Part shown: one piece after another, positions 16,426 through 24,875 of the stretch
Layout: every line of letters starts with the position of its first letter
Numbering within the stretch: position 1 is the first letter of the stretch
Source: CAVXAE01 sp044225565
Lineage (GTDB): Bacteria > Pseudomonadota > Gammaproteobacteria > Steroidobacterales > Steroidobacteraceae
Length of the DNA stretch: 37,403 nt
Assembly (NCBI GenBank): GCA_044225565.1
Contig: JBGAIL010000024.1
Span: 1 to 37,403, forward strand
Direction: 5' to 3'
Notes under the pieces: model-generated
Told to the model about the DNA's origin: nothing
Database searches by the model: none
Seen by the model: the letters and a program-made list of their open reading frames with translations, nothing else
Translations under genes and position numbers: made by a program

Positions 16426-17973
16426 ATGATGCGACGTTCCATTCGTTGCCTGCCCGCCCTGGGCCTGAGTGCGTTGCTGCTCGTGCCCGAGGCGCTCGCA
16501 CTGCCTTTCGATGACGCGCGGGAGCTCATTCGCAGGCACATGGCCGAGAAGAACGTGCCTGGCCTGGCAGTAGCGGTATGGCAGGACGGCAAGGTGCGCT
16601 GGGAAGAGGGTTTCGGCTGGGCGGACGTGGAGAACCGCGTGCCGGCGACGGAGCACACGATGTTCAATCTCGCCTCGCTGTCGAAGACGATGACCGCGAC
16701 GGGCGTCATGACGCTGGCGCAAGCCGGCAAGGTGGACATCGACCGGCCGGCGAACGACTATCTCGGGCCCGATCGCATCACGGTGCACGTCGGCGATCCG
16801 CGCGAAGTCACCGTGCGCCGCATCGCCAACCACACCTCGGGACTCGCAGCCGGCGACCAGTTCTTCTATGGCGATGAAGCGGCGGCGCTTCCCACGATGA
16901 GCGAGGTCATCCGCCGTTACGGCGTGGTGCTCGATGCGCCGGGAGAGCGCTACCGCTATTCGAACATCGGCTACGGCATCCTCGGGCAGCTCATCGAGCA
17001 GGTCTCGGGCCGGCGCTACGAGGACTTCATGCGGCTCGAGGTATTCCTGCCGCTCGGCATGACCCGCTCGGCCATGAACCTGCCGCCGGGCCTCGGGAAG
17101 TATCAGGCAGTACGCTACGACTACGCCCGCAAGCCACTGCCTTTCTATGTGTCGGCCGAGCCCGCATCGGCTTCCATCTACTCGAGCGCTCACGACCTGG
17201 CGCGCTTCGGCCTGTTCTTCCTCAAGAGCCCGCAGGCGGGCCAGCGGGCCATCCTGAGCGAGGCTTCCATCGATCGCATGATGGGAGACGCGATCGCCAC
17301 GCAATCCTCCCCAGTACGTACGGCTGGCCCGGATGAAAGCGGGTATGCCTTCGGCTGGGTCGTCTCGTATCACGGCGGGTATCGTGCCTTCGGTCATTCG
17401 GGCTCGACGTCGGGCGTGAACAGCGAGCTCGTCCTGGTGCCCTCGCAGAAGATGGGCTTCATCCTGCTCGGCAACGCGGATGGCAGCGTGAGCAGCCTGA
17501 AGGAGCCGCTGATGAAGATCCTGCTGCGCAAGTGGCGTGAGCCGGCCCAGCGGGTGGCCGAGGCAGGCCCGGCATCCGCCGTTCCCGCGCCCGAGCTGAT
17601 CGGCGAATGGGAGGGTTCGGTGCGTACGCCCGAGGGCGATCAATCCATGAAGCTCACGGTGCTGCCGGGAGGGGACGTTCACGTCAGTATCGGCGAGCCG
17701 GGTCGCCCCGGGCGCAGCACGCTTCGGCAGCCGGCGTTGCTCAACGAAGTGAAGTTCGATGGCGGCGTGCGGGGCACGACGCTGGCGCAGATTCAAACTT
17801 CCGATACGCGACGCCACCCGCACACGGTATCGCTCGATCTGCGATTGCGCGATGGCGTGCTGTGCGGGAGCGCGCTCGCCGCTTCCGTTTTCGACGATCG
17901 CTGGATCTATGCGCTGCCGCACTGGACGGAGCTGCGACGCAAGGGAGTCGCGCAAGAAGGAGCCGCGCAGTGA
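16426..17973 (+). CDS. Exported beta-lactamase-fold serine hydrolase (B)
   Basis: A 515-residue member of the serine beta-lactamase/class C/D-aminopeptidase-like family. The signal peptide is MMRRSIRCLPALGLSALLLV ending near ALA. Catalytic motifs: SxxK is SLSK (Ser84, Lys87), YxN is YSN (Tyr178, Asn180), and the third motif is HSG (His324-Gly326). IANHTSGL and FGWVVSYHGG are further family landmarks. Residues beyond about 385 form an extra C-terminal domain. ATG 16426 has GGAGG 10 bases upstream; the GTG at 16384 is less likely. It overlaps the amidohydrolase start by 4 bases. Family members include esterases, D-peptidases and beta-lactamases, so the substrate is open. Confidence 0.9.
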   Translation: MMRRSIRCLPALGLSALLLVPEALALPFDDARELIRRHMAEKNVPGLAVAVWQDGKVRWEEGFGWADVENRVPATEHTMFNLASLSKTMTATGVMTLAQAGKVDIDRPANDYLGPDRITVHVGDPREVTVRRIANHTSGLAAGDQFFYGDEAAALPTMSEVIRRYGVVLDAPGERYRYSNIGYGILGQLIEQVSGRRYEDFMRLEVFLPLGMTRSAMNLPPGLGKYQAVRYDYARKPLPFYVSAEPASASIYSSAHDLARFGLFFLKSPQAGQRAILSEASIDRMMGDAIATQSSPVRTAGPDESGYAFGWVVSYHGGYRAFGHSGSTSGVNSELVLVPSQKMGFILLGNADGSVSSLKEPLMKILLRKWREPAQRVAEAGPASAVPAPELIGEWEGSVRTPEGDQSMKLTVLPGGDVHVSIGEPGRPGRSTLRQPALLNEVKFDGGVRGTTLAQIQTSDTRRHPHTVSLDLRLRDGVLCGSALAASVFDDRWIYALPHWTELRRKGVAQEGAAQ

Positions 17974-19505
17974 AGTCGCGATGGAGTCGCCGCCTGCTGC
18001 TCTTCATCACGCTGCTCGCAGCGCATGCCGCCAGCGCGCAGCGCTGGCCGGATGCGGCGCTCCGCGCGCCGGGCGAGGGGGAAGGGCCGTATACCCGGCT
18101 CGTCATCGAGGGCGTCATGGTGATCGACGGATCCGGCGCGCCTCCTTACGGGCCCACGTCGATCGTCGTCGAAGGCGGGCGCATCGCGTCCATCGGCGGC
18201 GGCGCTTCTTCCGGCGCAACCGAGCCGGGCATCCGCCGCATCGATGCGCATGGCATGTACGTCATGCCCGGCATGGTGGACACGCACGTGCGTCTCATGG
18301 ACACCGAGCGTGAGGGGATGACTCCCGACTACGCCCTGAAATTGCTTCTGGCGCACGGCATCACCACCGTGACATCGATGCAGGATGAAGACCAGCTCGA
18401 CTGGGCCGTCCATCTGGCGAAGCAGTCCGCGAGCAACGCCATCGTCGCGCCGCGCATCCAGCCATGGGTGGACATTGCGCCACGCACCGCCGATGAAGCC
18501 CGAGCGGTCGTGCGGCGTGTCCGTGCCCGCGGCGCAATGGGTATCGGAGAAGGTTCGATGGGCTCGATGGTGCTGGCCAAAGCCGTGCTCCAGGAAGTGA
18601 ACCGGCTCGGCATGCGAGCCTCCTGGCACATGAATGCCCGGCAGGCCCATCGTCTGAATGCCCTGGATGCGGCGCGCATCGGCCTGCACGGCCTCGCTCA
18701 TTGGTATGCCTTGCCGGAAGCGCTCTTCGCCGGCCAGCCCCTGCAGCGCTATCCCGCCGACTACAACTTCTCCGACGTGCGATCGCGCTTCCGGCAGTCC
18801 GGCCGGCTCTGGAAACAGGTTGCGCCGCGAGGCAGCGCCCTGCGCGAGGCGGTGCTCACGGAGTTGCGCTCGCTGGACTTCACCCTGGAGCCCACCTTCA
18901 GCGTCTACGAGGCGAACCGCGACTACATGGGCGTGCGCAACGCGGAATGGAACCGCAAGTACCTGCATCCGGTGCTCGAGCGCGAGTTCACGCCGAGCGG
19001 GGAGGGCCGTTTCGCGCATTTCTACGACTGGTCCAGCACGGATGAGGTGGCATGGAAGGACAACTTCCGCCGCTGGATGGAATTCGTCGCCGAGTACAAG
19101 GACCGCGGCGGGCGCGTGGTGGCGGGCAGCGATTCCGGTTACATGTGGACCTTGTTCGGCTTCGGCTACGTCCGCAACCTCGAGATGCTGCAGGAGGCGG
19201 GCTTCACGACGCTCGAGGTGCTGCGCAGCGCCACGCTCCAGGGCGCGGAGCACCTGAAGCTGGACGATCGACTGGGCACCATCGAGGTGGGCAAGCTCGC
19301 CGATCTGGTCGTCATTCCCGCCAACCCGCTCGAGAACCTGAAAGTCTTCTACGGTACGGGCTTCGATTCGCTGCGGGCCGACGGGCGCATCGGCCGCGAC
19401 GGTGGAGTGCGCTACACGGTCAAGGATGGCGTCGTCTACGATGCTCCCGCCTTGCTCGAGTCGGTGGCACGCATGGTGGCCGAGGCGCGGGATCGCCAAC
19501 GGTGA
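17970..19505 (+). CDS. Exported amidohydrolase-family protein with altered HxH metal motif
   Basis: About 511 residues from GTG 17970, which overlaps the previous stop (GTGA) and has AAGGAG 8 bases upstream. A signal peptide ends near HAASAQ. The imidazolonepropionase-like amidohydrolase fold is shown by VMVIDGSGAPPYGPTSIVVEGGRI at the N-terminal beta-sandwich, PGMVDTHVRL, WHMN (His220), HGLAHW (His240/244), VVAGSDSG (metal Asp) and GTIEVGKLADLVVIPANPLEN. The metal motif after strand 1 is normally HxH but reads His106-Val-Arg108 here. The enzyme may bind a single metal, use another ligand, or be inactive. It is expected to cleave amide or cyclic bonds in the periplasm, in the same transcript as serine hydrolase B. 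Confidence 0.85.
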   Translation: MKSRWSRRLLLFITLLAAHAASAQRWPDAALRAPGEGEGPYTRLVIEGVMVIDGSGAPPYGPTSIVVEGGRIASIGGGASSGATEPGIRRIDAHGMYVMPGMVDTHVRLMDTEREGMTPDYALKLLLAHGITTVTSMQDEDQLDWAVHLAKQSASNAIVAPRIQPWVDIAPRTADEARAVVRRVRARGAMGIGEGSMGSMVLAKAVLQEVNRLGMRASWHMNARQAHRLNALDAARIGLHGLAHWYALPEALFAGQPLQRYPADYNFSDVRSRFRQSGRLWKQVAPRGSALREAVLTELRSLDFTLEPTFSVYEANRDYMGVRNAEWNRKYLHPVLEREFTPSGEGRFAHFYDWSSTDEVAWKDNFRRWMEFVAEYKDRGGRVVAGSDSGYMWTLFGFGYVRNLEMLQEAGFTTLEVLRSATLQGAEHLKLDDRLGTIEVGKLADLVVIPANPLENLKVFYGTGFDSLRADGRIGRDGGVRYTVKDGVVYDAPALLESVARMVAEARDRQR

Positions 19506-19521
19506 TCGATCGCTGAGGCGC

Positions 19522-19541
19522 ATCCCGGCTTCCGCCGGGAT
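19522..19541 (+). terminator. Hairpin after the amidohydrolase gene
   Basis: ATCCCGGC and GCCGGGAT form a perfect 8-bp stem with a TTCC loop, 16 bases after the stop codon. A T-rich stretch (TTTGATTTTTAAG) begins about 17 bases later rather than directly at the stem base, so termination is likely but not textbook. It separates module 2 from sigma3. Confidence 0.6.
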
Positions 19542-19666
19542 GAGGACGGAGCAAGTATTTGATTTTTAAGTCTCGTCCGTCACGAGGAAATTTGCGGTAG
19601 ACGGTACGCTTGCAGATCACTCGGAAGTATCTAGGGTGGAACCCTGACGAGGATGCGGGAGAGTGG

Positions 19667-20191
19667 ATGAGGCCGCCGACGGGACGCCAGTTGATCCAGG
19701 ACTTGTGGCGCGAGCACAGCCGCGCCCTGCAGGCCTATTTCCGTCGTCGACCGTCGTCCAGTCGGGATGCCGCGGATCTCACCCAGGAGGTCTATCTGCG
19801 GCTGCTGCGCGCGGCGGATGAGAGGGACATCGCCAATCCGGAGGCCTATCTCTTCACCGTTGCGCGCAACCTGCTCACCGAGCACGCCGTGAGCGAGCAG
19901 CGTCAGGCCGCAGGCCTCGAGCTGCGCGGCGTATCCCCCGCCGACGCATCGTTTCTCGAGATCGATTACGGCGGCGACATCGATCAGCGCGCGCAGCTTC
20001 GCAAGCTCGGCCACATCCTCATGTCCCTGCCGGATCCGCAGCGAGCGGCGATCATCATGGCCTACCGCGACGAGATGTCCTACTCCGAGATCGCGAAAGC
20101 GCTCAACGTCCACCGCAGCATGGTGGGCAAGTACATGATCCAGGCGCTGAACGCCTGTCGCAAACGGCTCAGGCGCCGGGAGCCCCGATGA
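19667..20191 (+). CDS. FecI-type ECF sigma factor (sigma3)
   Basis: A 174-residue ECF sigma factor. Region 2: LWREHSRALQAYFRRR, AADLTQEVYLRLLRA, NPEAYLFTVARNLLTEHAV. Region 4: LPDPQRAAIIMAYRDEMSYSEIAKALNVHRSMVGKYM. The ATG at 19667 has GGGAGA 5 bases upstream; a TTG at 19610 is in frame but has no support. It overlaps fecR3 by the four bases ATGA. It belongs to neither the sigma1/sigma4 nor the sigma2/sigma5 pair, and I found no class A or B box before it. The gap upstream (19542-19666) contains GAGGAAATTTGCGG and other AT-rich bases that may hold its own promoter. Confidence 0.92.
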   Translation: MRPPTGRQLIQDLWREHSRALQAYFRRRPSSSRDAADLTQEVYLRLLRAADERDIANPEAYLFTVARNLLTEHAVSEQRQAAGLELRGVSPADASFLEIDYGGDIDQRAQLRKLGHILMSLPDPQRAAIIMAYRDEMSYSEIAKALNVHRSMVGKYMIQALNACRKRLRRREPR

Positions 20192-21237
20192 GCACTTTCA
20201 AGGACGAGCAGATCGAGCTGGCCATCGAGCACCGGGCGACGGAGTGGTTCGTCATGCACCGCGAGCGGCCGCTCGAGCCCGGCGAGCGCCGGGAATATCT
20301 GCAGTGGCTGCAGGCCTCGCCCCGGCACGTGCGCGCCTATCTCAACGTCGTCGAGATGGCTGGAAAGCTGTCCGGTGCATTGCGCGAAGTCGGTGCCGAG
20401 GGGCAAAGCGCCGTGGATCCAGCGCCTCGCGAGAGTGGCATCGACGTCTCGGACGATCACTTTCTGCAGTATGGCGCCCCGAATTCCGAGCGTCCGCGCT
20501 TGCGGCGCGGCTGGGTCGCCGCCGCGGCGGCGATCGCGCTCGTCGCGCTGGGCGTAGCGTACTGGAGCGTGAAGAGCGTCGGACCGAAGCCCTTGTACGT
20601 TCCCGCGGAAAAGCAACGGATGTTGACCCTCGAAGACGGATCCATCCTGCACTTGAACTCGGACACGCGCGTCGTGCTGCGGTACTCGCCAATGCAGCGG
20701 CTGATCGAGCTGAAGGAAGGGCAGGGTCTCTTCGACGTCAAGCACGATGCGCGCAGGCCGTTCATCGTCCGCGCGGGGGCGCTCGACGTCGTCGCCCTCG
20801 GCACCGAGTTCCAGGTGCGGCGACTGGGTGAGCGTACGGACGTGACCGTGCTCGAGGGGCGGGTCGAGGTCATGGGAGAGCGGACGGACGCTTCAACCCC
20901 GGCCCGCACCGTGAGGCTCGGCCCCGGCCAGCAGGCAACTTACACGAGCCTGCGCCTCTCGTCGCAGCGGACGCTTCAGGATGCCGCCTCGGAAACGGCG
21001 TGGGCACGGGAAGAGATCAAGTTCGCCTCCGCGCGGCTCCGGGACGTGGCGGCGCAGTTCAACCGCCACACGGGCGCGAGTATCGAGATCGAGGACGAGT
21101 CGCTGCGCGACTATCGGGTGAGCGGGGTGTTCCAGGCCTACGACCTGGATTCCTTTCTCGCCTATCTCGGGCAATTCGACGGAGTCGTGATCGAGCGGGA
21201 CGGCGATGAAGTGCTCGTGAGGCGCAAGAACAGGTAG
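20188..21237 (+). CDS. FecR-family anti-sigma/signal transducer (FecR3)
   Basis: The 349-residue protein has the FecR cytoplasmic head (EHRATEWFVMHRERPLEPGE, YLQWLQASPRHVRAYLNVV) and a membrane helix at about 111-130 (GWVAAAAAIALVALGVAYWS). The periplasmic domain includes RMLTLEDGSILHLNSDTRVV, GQGLFDVKHDARRPFIVRAG and ALGTEFQVRRLG, with an STN-like tail ending YRVSGVFQAYDLDSFLAYL. The ATGA overlap with sigma3 couples their translation. Receptor 3 starts 59 bases downstream, in the same orientation, and is the likely partner. Confidence 0.93.
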   Translation: MSTFKDEQIELAIEHRATEWFVMHRERPLEPGERREYLQWLQASPRHVRAYLNVVEMAGKLSGALREVGAEGQSAVDPAPRESGIDVSDDHFLQYGAPNSERPRLRRGWVAAAAAIALVALGVAYWSVKSVGPKPLYVPAEKQRMLTLEDGSILHLNSDTRVVLRYSPMQRLIELKEGQGLFDVKHDARRPFIVRAGALDVVALGTEFQVRRLGERTDVTVLEGRVEVMGERTDASTPARTVRLGPGQQATYTSLRLSSQRTLQDAASETAWAREEIKFASARLRDVAAQFNRHTGASIEIEDESLRDYRVSGVFQAYDLDSFLAYLGQFDGVVIERDGDEVLVRRKNR

Positions 21238-21296
21238 ACGATCCGCGGCAAACCCCGTCGTAAGGAACGGAACAGGATCATTTCAGGGGTACACTG

Positions 21297-23714
21297 ATGT
21301 CGCGACTCACCGAATGGGCTCTGCTGACGGCCATCCTCGCGGCCCCGGTCGCCATACAGGCGTCGCAGTCACCCAAGGGTGTCGCCGAAGCCATCGAATC
21401 CCAGCCGCTCGATCAGGCGCTCGATTCCTGGGCCCGGCAGACTGGCCTGCAGGTCATCTACGGCGCGGACCTCATCGCGGGGCGTCAGTCGCGTGGCGCG
21501 CGCGCCGGCGCGAGCCCGCGGGAGGCTCTCGAGCAGATCATCGAGGGCTCCGGTCTCGTCATCACCTGGCTGAATGAACGCACGGCATCGATCGGCGTGC
21601 CCACGGGAGACCCTCGCTCGCCGGCCGTCTTGCGGCTCTCGCAGGCCGACTCTACCGTCGATGAGCCCAAAGACCCCGCAGACGAGAAGCTCGAAGAGGT
21701 CACCGTGACCGGCACCCGCATGCAGCTCTTCAGCTCGCGGGCGATCACCTCCGGCGTTCTCGGTGACAAGGATCCGCTGGACATTCCTTTCTCTGTCTCT
21801 TCGTACTCCAGCGAGCTCGCCAAGCTGCAGGGTGCCTACACGCCCGCCGAGATTCTCAAGAACGATCCGTCGGTCCAGAACACCGGCCTCTATGTCTATC
21901 AGAACCATCTGGTCATCCGCGGCGTCCAGGCGCGCGCGGGCGGCGTTCGTCGCGATGGCCTGCACGCCAACGACGAGGGCGATCTGCCTATCGAGGCGTT
22001 CGATCGGCTCGAGGTCGTGAAGGGCGTGGCGGGCTTTCTCTACGGTTTCGCCGAACCCGGAGGGATCCAGAATTACGTGACCAAGCGGCCGACGCGCGAT
22101 TCATTCGCGACGCTCGAGCTGCAAGGGCGCAGCGGGTCGGGGCGGTATTTGCACGTCGACTCCGGCGGGCCTCTGGGAGATGGCCGCTTCGGGTATCGCG
22201 CCAACGCGGCTTACGAAGATCAGGGCGACTTCTCGCACAGCGGCGATATGCGCCGCACGATGGGCTCGCTGGCGCTCGATGCCAAGGCGAGCGACGCGCT
22301 GCTGATCCGCTTCGACGCCAGCCATCAGAGCCGGGAGTTGAGCTCGCAGGACGGCCTGCCTCTCACGACCGAGGGGCTCGAGCCTCCGGAATACGATCCG
22401 CGCAAGGCTTTCGCGCCTTCCTGGCTGCGCTCGAAGTTCATCTCCTCCAGCGTGGCGCTGCGGGCGGAATACCATCTGTCGGAGGACTGGCAGATCCTGG
22501 CGCAGGCGGGGCACGACTGGTCCCGTTTCGATCCTTCATTCGCCTATCTGACTTCGCTCGAGCCCAACGGCGATCTGACGGGCGAGCTGTCCGCAGATCC
22601 CCGGTGGTTCTATACGCGCAATCGCTGGACCAACGGGCAGCTCCTCGCCCTGGGCAAGCTGAGCACCGGTGCGGTCCGGCACGATCTGGTGTTCGGCGTC
22701 TTTCGCAGGAAAGGCTCGTACCTGGAGTACTACCCGAACACTTCGTCTCCGACGCTGGAGTTCGATGGGAACCTGTTCGGCGAAATCAACTTCCCGCAGA
22801 GGCCCACCGGCGCATCGTACGAGTACGCTCTTGGCTACGAGCTGGAGCAGTCCGAGACGCACGTATTTGCCGCCGATACGCTCTCGATCGGCGAGCGTCT
22901 GCAGATCCTGGCCGGCGCGCGTTACACGGCTTTGGCCGACTCCGACGTCGAGGCCGAGGCCGAGGTCGGCAAGGTCAAGAAGACCAGCCCTTCGGGTGCC
23001 GTCATCTACAAGGTGACCGACAACGCCAGAATCTACGGCAGCTATGCGCGCAGCCTGCAGCAGAGTTACAGAGGCCCGTGCGCGGATCGCCCGGAGGTCA
23101 GCGGCGCGTGCGACAACCAGCCGCCCATTCAGGCGAAGCAGATCGAGGTCGGCGCCAAGGCAAGGATCGGCGGCGTGCTCGATCTCAGTATCGCTGCATT
23201 CCGCATCGAGATGCCGTTCGATTATGTGGACGAAGAGAGACTGGTGTATGGGCGATTCGGGAACCAGGTGAATCAGGGCGTGGAATTCCTGGCGGTCGGC
23301 AACGTCCGGCCGAATCTCGCCGTAGTGGCGGGCGTCGGCTATCTCGATGCCGAGCTCGTTCGAAACCAGGATCCGACTCTGAACGGCAACCGCATCCCGG
23401 GCGTGCCGAACTGGAACGCCAATCTGTTCGCGGACTATGGCGTGCGCGGCGTTCCCGGCCTGTCTCTCACCGGCGGGGTGTATTGGGGTGGGTCGCGAAT
23501 GTTCGATGTGCGCAACGAAATTCCCGTCGCGGGCTACACACGCGTCGACCTCGGAGCCCAGTACCACATGCCGATGGTGCTCAGAGGGCTCACGCTGCGT
23601 GCGAACGTCGACAACGTGCTGGACAAGTTTTACTGGGAGGGGTTGACCCTGGGGAGCTATACCCCCGCTTTCGGCAGGAGCTATAGCCTCACTGCAGAAC
23701 TGCAGCTGCAATGA
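21297..23714 (+). CDS. TonB-dependent siderophore-type receptor with STN domain (receptor 3)
   Basis: An 805-residue receptor with signal peptide (TEWALLTAILAAPVAIQAS), STN domain at about 35-100 (QPLDQALDSWARQTGLQVIY), possible TonB box LEEVTVTGTR, plug (FSVSSYSSELAKLQGAYTPAEIL, FDRLEVVKGVAGFLYGFAEPGG) and a barrel. The plug is more divergent than in the other three receptors: it lacks the RETPQSV signature. The C-terminus is LTAELQLQ, ending in Gln rather than the aromatic residue usual for outer-membrane barrels. Its stop overlaps the start of the M23 peptidase gene (ATGA), so receptor, peptidase and the following serine hydrolase are probably one operon. Confidence 0.93.
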   Translation: MSRLTEWALLTAILAAPVAIQASQSPKGVAEAIESQPLDQALDSWARQTGLQVIYGADLIAGRQSRGARAGASPREALEQIIEGSGLVITWLNERTASIGVPTGDPRSPAVLRLSQADSTVDEPKDPADEKLEEVTVTGTRMQLFSSRAITSGVLGDKDPLDIPFSVSSYSSELAKLQGAYTPAEILKNDPSVQNTGLYVYQNHLVIRGVQARAGGVRRDGLHANDEGDLPIEAFDRLEVVKGVAGFLYGFAEPGGIQNYVTKRPTRDSFATLELQGRSGSGRYLHVDSGGPLGDGRFGYRANAAYEDQGDFSHSGDMRRTMGSLALDAKASDALLIRFDASHQSRELSSQDGLPLTTEGLEPPEYDPRKAFAPSWLRSKFISSSVALRAEYHLSEDWQILAQAGHDWSRFDPSFAYLTSLEPNGDLTGELSADPRWFYTRNRWTNGQLLALGKLSTGAVRHDLVFGVFRRKGSYLEYYPNTSSPTLEFDGNLFGEINFPQRPTGASYEYALGYELEQSETHVFAADTLSIGERLQILAGARYTALADSDVEAEAEVGKVKKTSPSGAVIYKVTDNARIYGSYARSLQQSYRGPCADRPEVSGACDNQPPIQAKQIEVGAKARIGGVLDLSIAAFRIEMPFDYVDEERLVYGRFGNQVNQGVEFLAVGNVRPNLAVVAGVGYLDAELVRNQDPTLNGNRIPGVPNWNANLFADYGVRGVPGLSLTGGVYWGGSRMFDVRNEIPVAGYTRVDLGAQYHMPMVLRGLTLRANVDNVLDKFYWEGLTLGSYTPAFGRSYSLTAELQLQ

Positions 23715-24838
23715 ATAACGAAAGCGCTCGAAGCGCAGGATGGGCCTTGATCGTCGCCGTCTTCGCAGCATTCGGCAGCAGCAGCGACGGCGCAGCGGCT
23801 GCCGCTGCAGACACCTATACGCTCCCATTGGAACTGGTCGTGCCTTTCGCCCCGACTCCGGTCGCGGGAGCGGGTCGCTCGCACCTCGCATACGAGTTGC
23901 ACATCACCAACTTCGGCGAGGATGCGTTGCGGATCGCGAGCCTGGAGGTCCTGGAGCACGGGAAACCGCTGGCGCGCTACGAAGGCGCCGAGCTCGGCAG
24001 CCTGCTGCACCGGGTCGGCGCGCGGAAGGCGATCGACACGACGCTCGTCAAGCCCGGGCTGCGCGTGATCGCAATTCTGTGGGTGACGCCCGAAACGGGC
24101 CTGGCGACGCCCATCGAACTGCGCCATCGCCTCGTCATGGCGGACGGGCAGCGCATCGAGGGCGGCGCCGTGAGGACAGCCACCCTGCCTGCGGTCAACC
24201 TGGGGCCTCCGTTGCGCGGAGAGTGGATCGCCTTCGGAGGCGCGGGTGCGAAGTCGTACCACGGCCAGTTCCCTCCGGTCGCGGTCGACGGCGTGGTACG
24301 ACACCCGGATCGCTTCTCTATCGACTGGTTCCAGAGCAGCACCGACGCGTCGAGGTTCGCTGGTGACGAGGCCGACACGCGACAGGCTTACGGAGCTGAT
24401 CTGCTCGCGGTGGCCGATGCCGTCGTGGCGGCCGTGAGAGATGGTATTCCGGAGAACGAGTTCGGCCATTGGCCCCACTATCCCCGAGGTGCGACGAGCA
24501 CGATGGACCTCACCGCCGGAAACTACGTGATGCTCGATCTGGGCCAAGGGCGGTTCGCCTTCTATGCGCATGTGAAGCCGGGCAGCCTGCGGGTTCGGGT
24601 CGGCGACCGCGTGCGTCGCGGCCAGGTGCTGGGCGCGCTGGGCCTCTCCGGCAATACCGCTTATCCGCATCTGCATTTCCAGGTGAACGCGGAGGCCTCC
24701 CCCGACAGCGAGGCTTTGCCCTATCAATTCGATGATTTCGAGATGCCCGGCGAAGCCGGGCAAGGCTGGGTTCGCCATCGCAACGAGCTGCCGATGACCC
24801 CGTCGGGGGATCCTCCCCGGGTGCGATTCGCCAACTGA
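23711..24838 (+). CDS. Exported M23-family (LytM-like) metallopeptidase
   Basis: A 375-residue protein with a signal peptide (WALIVAVFAAFGSS...AAA). Residues 36-165 form a beta-rich N-terminal domain of unknown role. The M23 domain occupies about 170-335: His184 (SYHG) and Asp205 (RFSIDW) are the probable first zinc ligands, His287 (FYAHV) and the HLH of PHLHFQV (His320, His322) complete the site, and VGDRVRRGQVLGALGLSGN is the conserved turn. M23 enzymes usually cut peptidoglycan cross-bridges or Gly-rich peptides. Its start overlaps the receptor 3 stop by 4 bases, which makes a role in processing the imported ligand or remodelling the wall around uptake worth considering. Confidence 0.85.
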   Translation: MNNESARSAGWALIVAVFAAFGSSSDGAAAAAADTYTLPLELVVPFAPTPVAGAGRSHLAYELHITNFGEDALRIASLEVLEHGKPLARYEGAELGSLLHRVGARKAIDTTLVKPGLRVIAILWVTPETGLATPIELRHRLVMADGQRIEGGAVRTATLPAVNLGPPLRGEWIAFGGAGAKSYHGQFPPVAVDGVVRHPDRFSIDWFQSSTDASRFAGDEADTRQAYGADLLAVADAVVAAVRDGIPENEFGHWPHYPRGATSTMDLTAGNYVMLDLGQGRFAFYAHVKPGSLRVRVGDRVRRGQVLGALGLSGNTAYPHLHFQVNAEASPDSEALPYQFDDFEMPGEAGQGWVRHRNELPMTPSGDPPRVRFAN

Positions 24839-24875
24839 CGGACCGTTGTCCGCGCGCCATGAGGGCACCACTGCG

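Noticed and set aside
21238..21296. A promoter for receptor 3 of class A or B.
   Set aside because: Neither CACACTAT nor CGTCTW with the right spacing is present. GGAAC and GGTACACT fragments resemble bases before sigma3, but the spacings differ.
24475..24484. CCCCACTATC as a further class A box.
   Set aside because: It lies inside the M23 gene, lacks CTGCGG at the proper distance, and no gene starts behind it.
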